Shown: positions 1-8,959, counted from the first letter of the stretch. The stretch is DNA of 64,000 nt from JAJYSO01 sp964495935 (GCA_964495935.1 CAZBXQ010000012.1:1-64000), one strand, 5' to 3'. Numbers and translations are program-made. The notes: a model not told the origin generated them from the letters alone.

Positions 1-93
1 TTTTCTCTTCTGAAACTACAAATGTAAGATTCCTCACTGCGTATCGGAATGAACAAATCACTCCACAAATTAGATGATAAGACCGCTACCTAC

Positions 94-203
94 CAGAATG
101 CAGTCAGGGATCGTACTCCCCATTATATTCATAGATTTCACAGTTGCCCTATAAAGTTAGCTCTTTTTTGTTAGCACTGATAAAGGGCTATTTAGAATGC
201 AGG
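94..203 (-). repeat. Dispersed repeat B (with part of repeat D at 1-60)
   Basis: This block reads as the reverse complement of segments at 11048-11152 and 37722-37826 and in the same orientation as 58511-58620; all share the core TTAGCTCTTTTTTGTTAGC (or its complement) and a GAATGCAG end. Bases 1-60 also match 58138-58178 and 58465-58480, so the window starts inside a dispersed intergenic repeat. No gene is seen before cysD. Confidence 0.75.
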
Positions 204-241
204 ATAAATCTCTTACTCGACGCTCATTCTTCCAATCAAAC

Positions 242-271
242 TTGGAGACTCATAGAAATACCTTATCTTTG
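242..271 (+). promoter_or_regulatory. Bacteroidota-type promoter of cysDN
   Basis: TTG at 242-244 is followed after exactly 19 bases by TATCTTTG at 264-271. This fits the -33 TTG / -7 TAnnTTTG pattern of the primary Bacteroidota sigma factor. Transcription would start near 278, leaving a leader of about 17 bases before the cysD ATG at 295. Confidence 0.75.
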
Positions 272-294
272 CGTTTTTAAAAACAGAAGTGGAG

Positions 295-1200
295 ATGACG
301 CATTATTATTTAAATTACCTCGAAGAGTTAGAGGCAGAGGCTATTTATGTTTTACGGGAGGTGGCCGCCCAATTTAATAATCCGGTAATTCTCTTTTCGG
401 GGGGAAAGGATTCTTTATTGGTCACGCATCTGGCGCGTAAGGCTTTTTATCCGTCCAAAATTCCTTTTCCGTTGCTGCATGTTGATACCGGCCATAATTT
501 TCCCGAAACCATTGCTTTTCGCGATGGATTGGTAAAAGAATTGGGCGTACAATTGCTTGTCGGATCGGTGCAAAAATCAATTGACGAGGGACGGGTGGCT
601 GAAGAGAAAGGAAAAAATGCCACTCGGAATGCTTTGCAGATCACCACACTTTTGGATGCGATTGAAGAGAATCATATCGACTGCGCGATCGGCGGTGCAC
701 GACGGGATGAAGAAAAGGCTCGGGCCAAGGAACGTTTTTTCTCTCACCGGGATGATTTTGGGCAATGGGATCCCAAAAATCAGCGGCCGGAATTGTGGAA
801 TTTATTGAATGGAAAAATGTTTGAAGGGGAACACTTCAGAGCTTTTCCCATCAGCAATTGGACGGAGATGGATGTTTGGAATTATATCTTAAAAGAAAAT
901 ATTGAAGTACCCTCCCTATATTTGGCACACGTTCGAAAAGTGGTCTGGCGAAATAATACCTGGCTGCCCGATTCTCAATTCTTGAAATTGGAGGAGGGCG
1001 AAGAGATTGTGACCAAAAAAGTACGTTTTCGAACCCTTGGAGATATCACCATTACGGGGGGGATTGAAAGTGAGGCCGATACGGTTGAAAAAGTTATTGC
1101 TGAGGTAGCGGCCCTAAAGCAAACCGAAAGAGGAAACCGAGCCGATGATAAACGATCGGAAACAGCGATGGAGGATCGTAAAAAACAGGGTTATTTTTAG
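295..1200 (+). CDS. cysD: Sulfate adenylyltransferase subunit 2 (CysD)
   Basis: CysD is the catalytic small subunit of ATP sulfurylase; with CysN it makes adenosine 5'-phosphosulfate (APS) from ATP and sulfate. The PP-loop motif SGGKDS lies about 37 residues from the start, followed by HVDTGHNFPE and a GGARRDEEKARAKER block, all typical of CysD. At about 301 residues the length is normal. I chose ATG 295 (MTHYYLNYLEELEAE), because it aligns with the usual CysD start; an in-frame GTG at 289 is the alternative. A strong promoter lies at 242-271 and cysN follows after 129 bases. Because cysQ and sulfotransferases sit nearby, it may feed polysaccharide sulfation rather than, or as well as, cysteine synthesis. 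That role is inferred. Confidence 0.96.
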   Translation: MTHYYLNYLEELEAEAIYVLREVAAQFNNPVILFSGGKDSLLVTHLARKAFYPSKIPFPLLHVDTGHNFPETIAFRDGLVKELGVQLLVGSVQKSIDEGRVAEEKGKNATRNALQITTLLDAIEENHIDCAIGGARRDEEKARAKERFFSHRDDFGQWDPKNQRPELWNLLNGKMFEGEHFRAFPISNWTEMDVWNYILKENIEVPSLYLAHVRKVVWRNNTWLPDSQFLKLEEGEEIVTKKVRFRTLGDITITGGIESEADTVEKVIAEVAALKQTERGNRADDKRSETAMEDRKKQGYF

Positions 1201-1329
1201 TGATTTTAAAAATCAACAGTAAGTTTAATCCTGAAAAACGAGAGTAACAGCTTCAAAAACTAATGAATGAGAAGTATATTTGAAGCATAAGCTGGACTCA
1301 AAAACAGTACTTCTTATCAACTGAATATC

Positions 1330-2595
1330 ATGATTATGAATATAGAATCCAATCAATTATTACGATTTACAACTGCTGGAAGTGTGGATGACGGGAAAAG
1401 CACACTTATCGGACGCCTTTTGTACGATTCCAAATCCATTTATGAGGATCAGCTCGACGCAGTGACCCAAACAAGTGCCAAAAAAGGAAATGCGGGAATC
1501 GATCTGGCCCTGTTTACCGACGGATTACGCGATGAGCGGGAACAAGGAATTACCATCGATGTGGCCTATCGTTATTTTACTACTCCCAAACGGAAATTTA
1601 TTATTGCCGATACGCCGGGACATATCGAATATACCCGGAATATGGTAACCGGTTCTTCGACGGCTAATGTAGCACTGATTTTAATTGATGCCCGAAATGG
1701 GGTCGTGGAGCAAACCCGGCGACATAGTTTTATCGCCTCTCTGCTTAATATTCCTCATGTTCTGGTTTGTGTTAATAAGATGGATTTAGTGGATTTCTCG
1801 GAGGAACGATTTGATGAGATTGTGAGTGATTTTGAAAGTATGGCTTCCAAATTGGATATTGCCGATATTCGTTTTTTCCCGATCAGTGCCCTCGAAGGCG
1901 ATAATGTCGTTCATCGTTCTGAAAATATGAATTGGTATAAAGGGGGTACACTTCTACATGCGTTGGAGACCGTCTTTATAGGAAGCGATGATAATAAGAT
2001 TAATGCCCGCTTTCCGGTGCAAACCGTATTGCGTCCACAAAGCAAGGAGTTTCCCGATTATCGAGGATATGCCGGGCGTATTGCCGGAGGGATTTATCGG
2101 GTGGGGGACCGGATAAAGGTTTTGCCTTCCGGATTTAATTCGACTATAAAATCGATTAATAAAGGCGATCGTGAGGTCGAAGAGGCCTATACCCCAATGT
2201 CTGTAGCAATTACCCTTGAAGACGATATTGATATCAGTCGGGGCGATATGATCGTACGGGAAAATAATGAACCGGAAGCCGTTCAGGAAGTCGATGTAAT
2301 GCTGTGCTGGATGAATCAATCTCCTTCGCAGCCACGGGCCAAATATATTATTCGCCATACTGCCAACGAGCAGCGGGCAATGATTAAACAGGTAATCCAT
2401 AAGATTGACATCAATACCTTTAGCCGGAAGGAGGATTCGGGGAACGGGCTGAAGATGAATGATATTGCCAAGGTAAAGTTGCGTACTTCCGGGCCGTTGT
2501 TTATTGATCCTTATGCTGAAAACCGCACGACCGGAAGCATTATTTTAATCGACCCCAATACTAATGAAACGGTTGCCGCAGGAATGATTGTATAA
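1330..2595 (+). CDS. cysN: Sulfate adenylyltransferase subunit 1 (CysN), GTPase
   Basis: CysN is the GTPase subunit that drives APS formation by CysD. The G1 loop GSVDDGKST is at residues 17-25, the G3 motif DTPGH near 95 and the G4 motif NKMD near 150, followed by EF-Tu-like beta-barrel domains. It is 421 residues long and ends after the barrel, so it lacks the C-terminal APS kinase (CysC) domain found in CysNC fusions. No separate cysC is visible in the window. ATG 1330 is the first start; ATG 1336 (MNIESNQLLRF) is equally possible. It lies 129 bases after cysD on the same strand, most likely in one transcript. Confidence 0.96.
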   Translation: MIMNIESNQLLRFTTAGSVDDGKSTLIGRLLYDSKSIYEDQLDAVTQTSAKKGNAGIDLALFTDGLRDEREQGITIDVAYRYFTTPKRKFIIADTPGHIEYTRNMVTGSSTANVALILIDARNGVVEQTRRHSFIASLLNIPHVLVCVNKMDLVDFSEERFDEIVSDFESMASKLDIADIRFFPISALEGDNVVHRSENMNWYKGGTLLHALETVFIGSDDNKINARFPVQTVLRPQSKEFPDYRGYAGRIAGGIYRVGDRIKVLPSGFNSTIKSINKGDREVEEAYTPMSVAITLEDDIDISRGDMIVRENNEPEAVQEVDVMLCWMNQSPSQPRAKYIIRHTANEQRAMIKQVIHKIDINTFSRKEDSGNGLKMNDIAKVKLRTSGPLFIDPYAENRTTGSIILIDPNTNETVAAGMIV

Positions 2596-2754
2596 ACCTG
2601 GCTATTCATTTATTCGGTTGAGATATAAACTATCGATTTCGTTTTTTTGGTAGGTATGACATTCGACTTTCCTGTCATTCTGGAAAATTGTGAGGTACGA
2701 GCGATTTATTCAGAATCTACTTTTGCGGAGGGGTAAGCCCCTTATAAGGAAGAA

Positions 2755-2880
2755 CTATTTTGAGTTCTTTTTAAAGATATATTCCGTTAATCGTCTGGCA
2801 CTTTGATCATCCTGATAGGTAAAAAACTGATCGCGTAACTTTTTACGTTTTTCAGAGAATTCATCTTTCCCGGTTTTTAA
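2755..2880 (-). pseudogene. Remnant of a CDP-glycerol glycerophosphotransferase-like gene (C-terminus)
   Basis: The minus strand between 2880 and the TAG at 2757-2755 reads through 40 codons, with blocks such as KLRDQFFTYQDDQSARRLTEY. This resembles the C-terminal end of TagF-like CDP-glycerol glycerophosphotransferases (aromatic, then Y-x-D-x-x-x-x-R). The frame is closed upstream by a stop just before 2880 and no start or catalytic region remains. The neighbouring GpsA-TagD fusion makes the matching donor, which supports the call. The family assignment is by eye and uncertain. The rest of 2596-2946 shows nothing recognisable. Confidence 0.4.
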
Positions 2881-2946
2881 GATAGATTAGCACCGGGCTA
2901 AAAAAAGAGGTTGTAGGGATGAGTCGAGGGATTGTCATCAATATAT

Positions 2947-3999
2947 TTACCCGAAAAATTTATTAAAAGTTTTCGGTCCCAAGAGGTATTTTAGCCAGAT
3001 AGCTATAGTGGGTTTATTTAACTTATTGAGATATTTAAAGTATTTAAAAAGAATCTTTGGCTGGACCGTTCGACCATATTCATTTTGTATCTTTCCGATA
3101 TTGTCAATCACCCAATTTCTATTGGTGTCTTTTATTAAATCATGATATTCATAATTTGTATATTTGTCAAATGAATCGTAAATATAATTTCGATCCCTGA
3201 TATGTTTAAGGTTCCACTCTAAGGTTTGATGCATTGCACTCCAAGAGTTAGGTATAGCTCTTCTATATACAGACATTGTTTCCGGAATATAACCCATTTT
3301 GCCTCGTGTTCCTGCAATTAATTTTAAAGGTAAATCTCTGAATGGTGCTTTATAAAACCAGTTTGGGAGCTCCGTCAAAATCTCTTTTTTAAAGATTTGT
3401 GATACTGTCCAAAAACCGGAGGCTCTACCTTGTATGTATTCATCAACAGTATATTTTGTTGGTTCTTGGACTCCTTTGATTTTCATGATGTAGTCTTCTT
3501 CGGAGTTATCCATAAAAATAACTTTGGTTTCATGTGAGCACAAACTACAGTCCGGATTTGCCTCCATAAAATCAACTTGTTTCTGCAATTTTAAAGGATC
3601 GATCCAATAGTCATCACCTTCACAGAAAGCAATATATTTTGAAACGTTGCGAAATTTATTACGGGGTTTTACAGCCTCTCGACGCTCAGGTTTTTTGTAC
3701 GTATTTTTTTTAGGATAGAAGCCGGCAATAAGATTGGGGTACTTGTTTTCGTATTCTTTTACAATTTCTCGGGTACCATCAGTCGAAGCATCGTCAAAAA
3801 TTACTACACGGACCGGAAATGTGGTTTTTTGCATTAAAATCCCTTCAATACAGTCCCTTATATAATTAGCTTGATTGTAGGTATTCGTTGAGGTGGATAC
3901 CAAGGGTATTGTATCCTCAGGCCATTTTTGTTCAGTTATGGGAACAGGGTGATTTAAGAAATTAAAGTTATAAGGTTTCTTTTCCATGCTACATTTCAT
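2947..3999 (-). CDS. Family 2 glycosyltransferase
   Basis: A GT-A fold glycosyltransferase, probably adding a sugar to a surface glycan on the cytoplasmic side. The N-terminal domain has a strand-loop STNTYNQANYI, then FDDASTDGT (nucleotide binding) and CEGDDYWIDP (the DxD-like metal site), all typical of GT2. It is a clear paralogue of the gene at 6537-7592: both start with a P-V-x-x-T-E-Q-x-W-P-E segment and share MQKTTFPV, EGDDYW and NPDCSLC. ATG 3999 begins MKCSMEKKPYN; ATG 3987 (MEKKPYN) is an alternative. It is the last gene of the minus-strand polysaccharide block. The acceptor and sugar cannot be told from sequence. Confidence 0.85.
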   Translation of the reverse strand: MKCSMEKKPYNFNFLNHPVPITEQKWPEDTIPLVSTSTNTYNQANYIRDCIEGILMQKTTFPVRVVIFDDASTDGTREIVKEYENKYPNLIAGFYPKKNTYKKPERREAVKPRNKFRNVSKYIAFCEGDDYWIDPLKLQKQVDFMEANPDCSLCSHETKVIFMDNSEEDYIMKIKGVQEPTKYTVDEYIQGRASGFWTVSQIFKKEILTELPNWFYKAPFRDLPLKLIAGTRGKMGYIPETMSVYRRAIPNSWSAMHQTLEWNLKHIRDRNYIYDSFDKYTNYEYHDLIKDTNRNWVIDNIGKIQNEYGRTVQPKILFKYFKYLNKLNKPTIAIWLKYLLGPKTFNKFFG

Positions 4000-4103
4000 T
4001 ATCTTTAGAACGATCCGTCTTTACAAAAATTACGTATTTGCGCTCTTAATGTATAAAAAAGCACGAAGAAACTAATAGCGTGTTGATAAGCTCCTTGTAC
4101 AAT

Positions 4104-5507
4104 TTAAGTATTTTTTGCTTTTTGCAGGAAGTTCATACTTTTACCGGCCTTTTTTAGTAGTTTTTTAATCTGTGTTGTTGAAATTCCTTTGGTACGCGGA
4201 AAATAATGGACTTCACAATAATCTTTGAGGAAGTCGAATTTTCCTTTCCAATCATCTCCCATGACAAAGACATCCACCTCGTGATCTTTTACATCCTGTT
4301 CCTTTTGTTCCCAAGTGTTTTCGGGAATAACCTGATCGACATAGGACAGGGATTCCAAAAATTCCTTGCGTTTCGCAAAGGGGAACTTGCATTTCTTGCC
4401 TTTAATTTCATTAAATTCATCGGTAGAGAGTCCGACAATAAGTTCGTCCCCCAAATCTTTGGCTTTCCGCAGGATTTCAAGGTGGCCAAAGTGTAAAAGA
4501 TCGAAAGTACCGTAGGTAAGCACGGTTTTATAGCGTTTTTGTAGGATTTTATCAAAGTCCAGATGAAGTCCGGCGGTATTGTGATCTAAAAAGAAAGCCA
4601 TCATTTGCTGTAATAGCGGGAGACGATCATACAAATGCGCAGGAATTAAAGACTTAATCAGGCTTAAGGTTTTAAAGCCTTCTAAAACCACAGAGTTACC
4701 CTGGCTTTCAGGATTGTAAAAGCCTTTTCCGATAAGGAGTCCCAGTGTGCGATTGCGGCTTAGGTCGTTGAGTCCCGTTAGACTGATGTCACCAATCCCA
4801 CAGGCTAAATTAGCGGTTTCTTTTTTTCCTCCAAAATGACGAATGATTAGTTTGATCTCTAAAAAAGCCTTGGTCAGGATCAAAAATCGGGTATTGGCAG
4901 AGTTGTACCGGGCATCTACATTTCCCAGTAGGATGGCATAAATATTCTTTAAGGCACTCAAGAGCTCCACACCGCGGATATCGGTGGTATAATCTAAATA
5001 AACATTGGTTTTCTCGACGACCTTTTTCATAAGGTGAGCCTGCGCAGGCTGAGTAAACCCCAGGGTGAGAAGACTGGCTTGGCGATTAATCATTTCGGCA
5101 GCAAAAGTTGGTCCCTTCAGGCTTACGGTATTGGGATGATCCAGCGTTTCTGTCATAAACTCGACTAGGGTTAGGCCGTTTTCAAAAATCCCTTTGGCTA
5201 AGTTGACCAGTAATGTTTTAGGTTTCAGATACGGTTTTAAGGAGATTGTTACCTCCTCCACATTTTTGGCCGGTACGGCGATAAAAATAACTTGAGCTTG
5301 AGTGGCGATTTCCCAATCGGATGCGGCAGTGATGGCAGGATCTAATAGTCGGTTAGGAAAATAATCGGCATTGATCTTGGTTTGGTTAAAGGCTTCTGCA
5401 GCTTTTTTCCCCTTAAATAAAAGATATATTTCGTGATCCGGATTGGAAGCTAATTCGTGTGCCATGGCAGTTCCAAAGGAGCCTCCGCCGATGATTAGAA
5501 TTTTCAT
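4104..5507 (-). CDS. Bifunctional glycerol-3-phosphate dehydrogenase / glycerol-3-phosphate cytidylyltransferase (GpsA-TagD fusion)
   Basis: Two complete enzymes are joined in one 467-residue frame. Residues 1 to about 320 match NAD(P)-dependent glycerol-3-phosphate dehydrogenase: GGGSFGTA at 7-14, KGPTFAAE near 131, ALKNIYA with a candidate catalytic Lys near 187, and RNRTLG near 252. Residues about 327-452 match TagD cytidylyltransferases: YGTFDLLHFGH ending at 343 with the HxGH site, and RTKGISTT at 438-445. The protein should turn dihydroxyacetone phosphate and CTP into CDP-glycerol, the donor for glycerol-phosphate groups. A remnant of a CDP-glycerol transferase lies downstream. I see no stop or frameshift between the domains. 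The functions are well supported; the use of CDP-glycerol in this glycan is inferred. Confidence 0.9.
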   Translation of the reverse strand: MKILIIGGGSFGTAMAHELASNPDHEIYLLFKGKKAAEAFNQTKINADYFPNRLLDPAITAASDWEIATQAQVIFIAVPAKNVEEVTISLKPYLKPKTLLVNLAKGIFENGLTLVEFMTETLDHPNTVSLKGPTFAAEMINRQASLLTLGFTQPAQAHLMKKVVEKTNVYLDYTTDIRGVELLSALKNIYAILLGNVDARYNSANTRFLILTKAFLEIKLIIRHFGGKKETANLACGIGDISLTGLNDLSRNRTLGLLIGKGFYNPESQGNSVVLEGFKTLSLIKSLIPAHLYDRLPLLQQMMAFFLDHNTAGLHLDFDKILQKRYKTVLTYGTFDLLHFGHLEILRKAKDLGDELIVGLSTDEFNEIKGKKCKFPFAKRKEFLESLSYVDQVIPENTWEQKEQDVKDHEVDVFVMGDDWKGKFDFLKDYCEVHYFPRTKGISTTQIKKLLKKAGKSMNFLQKAKNT

Positions 5508-5541
5508 GATGTTGTTTAGATTAAACTTTTATAAACGGTAC

Positions 5542-5572
5542 TAAAGGTAATGGATTTTAAAAATAGCGACAA
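5542..5572 (-). promoter_or_regulatory. Possible promoter of the GpsA-TagD gene
   Basis: On the minus strand TTG (5572-5570) is followed after 20 bases by TACCTTTA (5549-5542), one base off the TAnnTTTG consensus. It lies 35 bases before the start codon at 5507 and directly after the upstream sulfotransferase. Confidence 0.4.
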
Positions 5573-5573
5573 G

Positions 5574-6491
5574 TTATTGGGATTCAAGAATTCCATATTG
5601 AGCTTTTAAGACTTCGACTTCTTTCCAATAGTTTTTAAAATCATTAATGGGAACCGGCTTTTCTTTTTGATAAGAGCAGAGGAGTTGGCGACCCGATTGA
5701 GTTTGAAAAAATGTTTTATGGTTAATCAACCATCGGTAAATTATTCCCTTCCCTTTAAACCGGGGCCATTTTTTAAGAAAAATATTCAGAGTGTAATAGA
5801 AGTCCAACGCGGTCTTGCGACCGGAAACATTCTTCTTTTTAGTGGTAAATTGTAGATTGTCTGTATGGATATCGGGATCAGCCAATTGAACGATTGCATT
5901 CATTATCGTTTTTCCCTTGAGTTTATAATCTTCGAAGGTGAAAAAATAGATCGGACTGTTAAACCCCTCGTGTAAGTGCTCGACAATCGTCGTCCAGCGG
6001 CCGTCATAACCACCTTTGTTTTGAAGGTAGCGGTTGACCGAAAGGGGGAGATGATTGTATTTTAAACAAAACTTATAGCTGGAAATCAGGAAGTCGTGAT
6101 AATTCCGCGAAGCAAAGATAAGAGTGAGGTCGTGGCCTTTAAAGATTTCTTTATAGTAAGGAATGATTTTTTGAATATCGGGATAAATGGTGTCTTCTTG
6201 ATATTGGTTCAAATTTCCCAAAATGCCTTCATACGAAATAATAGCGGCATTATAACCTGCTATTTCCCGGTTTATGAGGGTTTTTATTTGTGTAGTTAAT
6301 TTTTGAATATCGGTTTTCTCGTTGTCGAAGCCATTCCGAAGAGCTATGGCCTTTTTGCGAAGTCCTTTATAATTAAAAAATCGAAAATATTTCACGCCTG
6401 ACTTTTGAAGCTGTTGCTTGTTTAAGTTGAGATTATATTGCAAGTGACTGGTTGCTGTTTTATGAGCTCCTAAATGCAGGATAATTTTCAT
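5574..6491 (-). CDS. Sulfotransferase family protein
   Basis: A PAPS-dependent sulfotransferase, probably adding sulfate to a polysaccharide. The 5'-phosphosulfate loop is near the N-terminus (HLGAHKTATSHLQ, residues 6-18), in the bacterial GxxKTxTT style. A 3'-phosphate-binding segment with Arg and Ser follows near residue 130 (FASRNYHDFLISSY). It is 305 residues long, with no signal peptide or membrane segment, so it is cytoplasmic. It lies between a GT2 gene and the GpsA-TagD fusion on the same strand. Its acceptor is unknown. PAPS supply is consistent with cysDN at 0.3-2.6 kb and PAP removal with cysQ at 25.7 kb. Confidence 0.8.
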   Translation of the reverse strand: MKIILHLGAHKTATSHLQYNLNLNKQQLQKSGVKYFRFFNYKGLRKKAIALRNGFDNEKTDIQKLTTQIKTLINREIAGYNAAIISYEGILGNLNQYQEDTIYPDIQKIIPYYKEIFKGHDLTLIFASRNYHDFLISSYKFCLKYNHLPLSVNRYLQNKGGYDGRWTTIVEHLHEGFNSPIYFFTFEDYKLKGKTIMNAIVQLADPDIHTDNLQFTTKKKNVSGRKTALDFYYTLNIFLKKWPRFKGKGIIYRWLINHKTFFQTQSGRQLLCSYQKEKPVPINDFKNYWKEVEVLKAQYGILESQ

Positions 6492-6536
6492 TTTTTGTGT
6501 GGGATTAGGGCGGTAAATCAGTTTTTCGCTTTGGGA

Positions 6537-7592
6537 TTAGATGATGCGCTTTTTTAAGCCGATAAGTTTTTCCATCCCTTTATCGCCGAATAGGAATTGG
6601 ATCCAAAGTAATACATTGGTTTTATTAACCGGGAGGATATAGGAAAAATACTTTCGCATAATTTTAAATTGATCGGAACGGTCAAAGTGTCTTTGGACGT
6701 ATTGAATTCGGCTGATGATCCAGTGTTTATTACGGGTTTTGATTAAATGATGGTATTTCCCTCGGGTGTTTTCATCGAATAAGGTATGTACTTTATTTAA
6801 TTGTTCGATTTGTTTGATACGCCAATCTACCGAGTGATTATTAGCACTCCAGGCTCCGGGATTCCCCCGGTTATAAACGGCCATTTCTTCAGGAAGATAG
6901 CCGTATTTCCCTTTTGTTCCTAAATAGAGCTGTAAGGCTAAATCCCCAACGGGAGCCTTTTGCCTCCATTTAGGCTCTTTATCCATCGCTCGTGTTCTAA
7001 ACATCATCGAAACCGTTCGGATTCCCATCGCATTATTCGTTTTTATAAAATCCTCTAATGTGAATTTTATTGGGATTTTTACGTTTTTGGCACCAAAGAA
7101 ATAATCTTCACGACTACCATCTGCCATTTTGACCCGGGTTTTATGATAGCATAGGCTACAATCGGGATTGGTTTCTAAGTAATTAACCTGTTTCTGCAAT
7201 TTCAGCGGATCTGTCCAATAATCATCGCCTTCGCAAAGGGCGATATACTTGGCCTTGTCTCGCTCTTTGTTTTTGATTTTTTTAGCTTTTCTTCGAATGG
7301 GCTTTTTGTAAGTATTAACCGGTTGATAATACATCGCAAATAATTGCGGGTATTTCTTTTCGTATTCTTGTAGAATGGCCTTTGTGCTATCGGTAGAGCA
7401 ATCTTCAAATACGACAATCTTCACCGGAAAAGTGGTTTTTTGCATCAAAAAACTTTCAATGGCGTCTTTGATATAGTGCTCATGGTTATAGGTCAGGCAG
7501 GAAATGCTTACAAACTGGGTAGAACCCTCAGGCCAATCTTGCTCGGTGAGCCGAACGGGCCTCGATAAAGATTCGAAATCCTTTGTGTACAT
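6537..7592 (-). CDS. Family 2 glycosyltransferase (paralogue of the 2.9 kb gene)
   Basis: A 351-residue GT-A glycosyltransferase. Visible landmarks are SCLTYNHEHYI, FEDCSTDST and CEGDDYWTDP, in the order and spacing of GT2 enzymes. Long stretches match the gene at 2947-3999 (MQKTTFPV, KLQKQV, NPDCSLC, a C-terminal tail of similar length), so the pair arose by duplication. The conserved FDDASTDGT aspartates of the paralogue are partly replaced here (E-D-C). It sits 45 bases upstream of a sulfotransferase on the same strand. Repeat E starts directly upstream of its start codon. The sugar and acceptor are unknown. Confidence 0.85.
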   Translation of the reverse strand: MYTKDFESLSRPVRLTEQDWPEGSTQFVSISCLTYNHEHYIKDAIESFLMQKTTFPVKIVVFEDCSTDSTKAILQEYEKKYPQLFAMYYQPVNTYKKPIRRKAKKIKNKERDKAKYIALCEGDDYWTDPLKLQKQVNYLETNPDCSLCYHKTRVKMADGSREDYFFGAKNVKIPIKFTLEDFIKTNNAMGIRTVSMMFRTRAMDKEPKWRQKAPVGDLALQLYLGTKGKYGYLPEEMAVYNRGNPGAWSANNHSVDWRIKQIEQLNKVHTLFDENTRGKYHHLIKTRNKHWIISRIQYVQRHFDRSDQFKIMRKYFSYILPVNKTNVLLWIQFLFGDKGMEKLIGLKKRII

Positions 7593-7598
7593 TTTTAC

Positions 7599-7736
7599 AA
7601 AAGTTTCGGAGTTAATATTTCAAGTATAAATTTATACCTATTATTTGGAAATCGACACCCCGCCCTGCGGGCACCCTTCTACCGGAGGGGAATTGATCCC
7701 TTTTTTGAAAAAGAGGGGTGCCGTAGGCGGAGTGTT
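7599..7736. repeat. Dispersed repeat E, copy 1, with GC-rich hairpin
   Basis: Starts AAAAGTTTCGGAGTTAATA and carries CACCCCGCCCTGCGGGCACC, followed by the complement-like AAAGAGGGGTGCCGTAGGCG, able to fold into a long hairpin. An inverted copy lies at 10748-10970 and a shortened one at 29588-29652. The gap from 7737 to 7936 contains only AT-rich DNA and a small CCCTTAAAAGGG palindrome. Confidence 0.75.
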
Positions 7737-7936
7737 TCTAATTCGTTGAATCCATTTCATGGTTTTTATAATCTGTTAATAATCAATTCTACTTTTTTGC
7801 ATATAAAACTCTTGTTATCAGTTGTTTATAAAAAATAATAAACATCCTTCCCGCCCTTAAAAGGGAGAAACTTCAGCATTTTTATTATCTGTATTTCACG
7901 TTCTTTGTTTATACTGCTTTTTTACGGAATGCGTAT

Positions 7937-8959
7937 TTAAAATTTCAATTCTCCATATTTTCCTGTAAAATAGTCAAGAGCCTTTTTTAGGGGTCGGTCT
8001 TCATTGGAAGTACGCTTGGAAGCACTAAATTTTCTTTTTCCTTTATATTCGGGGAGATTGTATGAAGGATTGAATGCTCTTATTTTTTCACCTATTTGTC
8101 GGTAAATCCTTTTGGGATCTTCGCAGAATTCCTCATACGAAAAACTCATGTAAGCCTTCCCCAGGAATTCTTTTTTAGAAAGAACTTCTTTTTCGATGAA
8201 ATAAATTTGACCGGCTACCTGGTGATATTTATCCATTTTGATAAGTTCGGGATACTCCCTTGGTTTCCAGGAAATCCACTCTTCTTGATTGCCTTTAATT
8301 TTTTCTCGCGCCATTAAAAGGGATCTTGAAGTGGCCAAAAGATCCCGATGCATATGGATGTAGATAAAGTTCCCTGCTTTCTGCTCCAAGCTTTTTAAAT
8401 ACCAATTTGCAATTTTTCCTTTAAATAAAAAGGGTTTTCCAAAGGCTTTTTGAATCAAGGCTAATTCTCGATTAAGTCTTTCAAAGTCAAATTTTTCTGA
8501 AAATTCTTCTTCAGAAAAAGGAATTTCCGGGAATTTCATGTTATCTCTCCAAAAATACCAAAATTCATGGGGCTGCATAAACCCATATGTTTTACCAATA
8601 TTGGAGGAATAATGAATTTCCGGGTCGATATCATTGAATTCGTTCTTGTATTCCGTTTGAATTTTACTTTTATATCGATATTCCGGGTTGGTAACAATAT
8701 TATATATCAAAGCCCCGATGTATGGAGCACGGTAAAATCGTGATAGGAAATTGGAGGGATAAGAAAATGAGCCTAACTCTGCCGCCCATTGGGTAAATAA
8801 CGTACTTCCTATACGTGGATTTCCAATCAAAAGAAGATTAGGGTTTTTTGGTTTTTTGACCTTATCCATTTCTTGCTTTTCTACCGGAGCCAATAGTTTA
8901 TTTAAATGGTTTAAGGCTTTTTTGAGGTCTAAATTGTCGGTGTTATTGATAGGGTTCAT
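7937..8959 (-). CDS. Sulfotransferase family protein
   Basis: A 340-residue cytoplasmic protein with a sulfotransferase 5'-phosphosulfate loop, LLIGNPRIGSTLFTQW (near residues 43-58), of the PRSGST type. A 3'-phosphate segment, MHRDLLATSRSLL, has the Arg and Ser that contact PAPS. The family otherwise varies widely and the acceptor cannot be predicted. It is a different subfamily from the sulfotransferases at 5574-6491 and 19544-20231. It lies together with the PLP decarboxylase between two inverted copies of repeat E, which makes it look like part of an inserted cassette. Confidence 0.78.
   Translation of the reverse strand: MNPINNTDNLDLKKALNHLNKLLAPVEKQEMDKVKKPKNPNLLLIGNPRIGSTLFTQWAAELGSFSYPSNFLSRFYRAPYIGALIYNIVTNPEYRYKSKIQTEYKNEFNDIDPEIHYSSNIGKTYGFMQPHEFWYFWRDNMKFPEIPFSEEEFSEKFDFERLNRELALIQKAFGKPFLFKGKIANWYLKSLEQKAGNFIYIHMHRDLLATSRSLLMAREKIKGNQEEWISWKPREYPELIKMDKYHQVAGQIYFIEKEVLSKKEFLGKAYMSFSYEEFCEDPKRIYRQIGEKIRAFNPSYNLPEYKGKRKFSASKRTSNEDRPLKKALDYFTGKYGELKF

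Noticed and set aside
144..377. A 77-codon plus-strand frame before cysD
   Set aside because: It runs through repeat B and then out of frame into cysD; a repeat-derived artefact.
2729..2742. AGGGG-TAAG-CCCCT hairpin after cysN as terminator
   Set aside because: Only five pairs and no T-run follows. Not strong enough to list.
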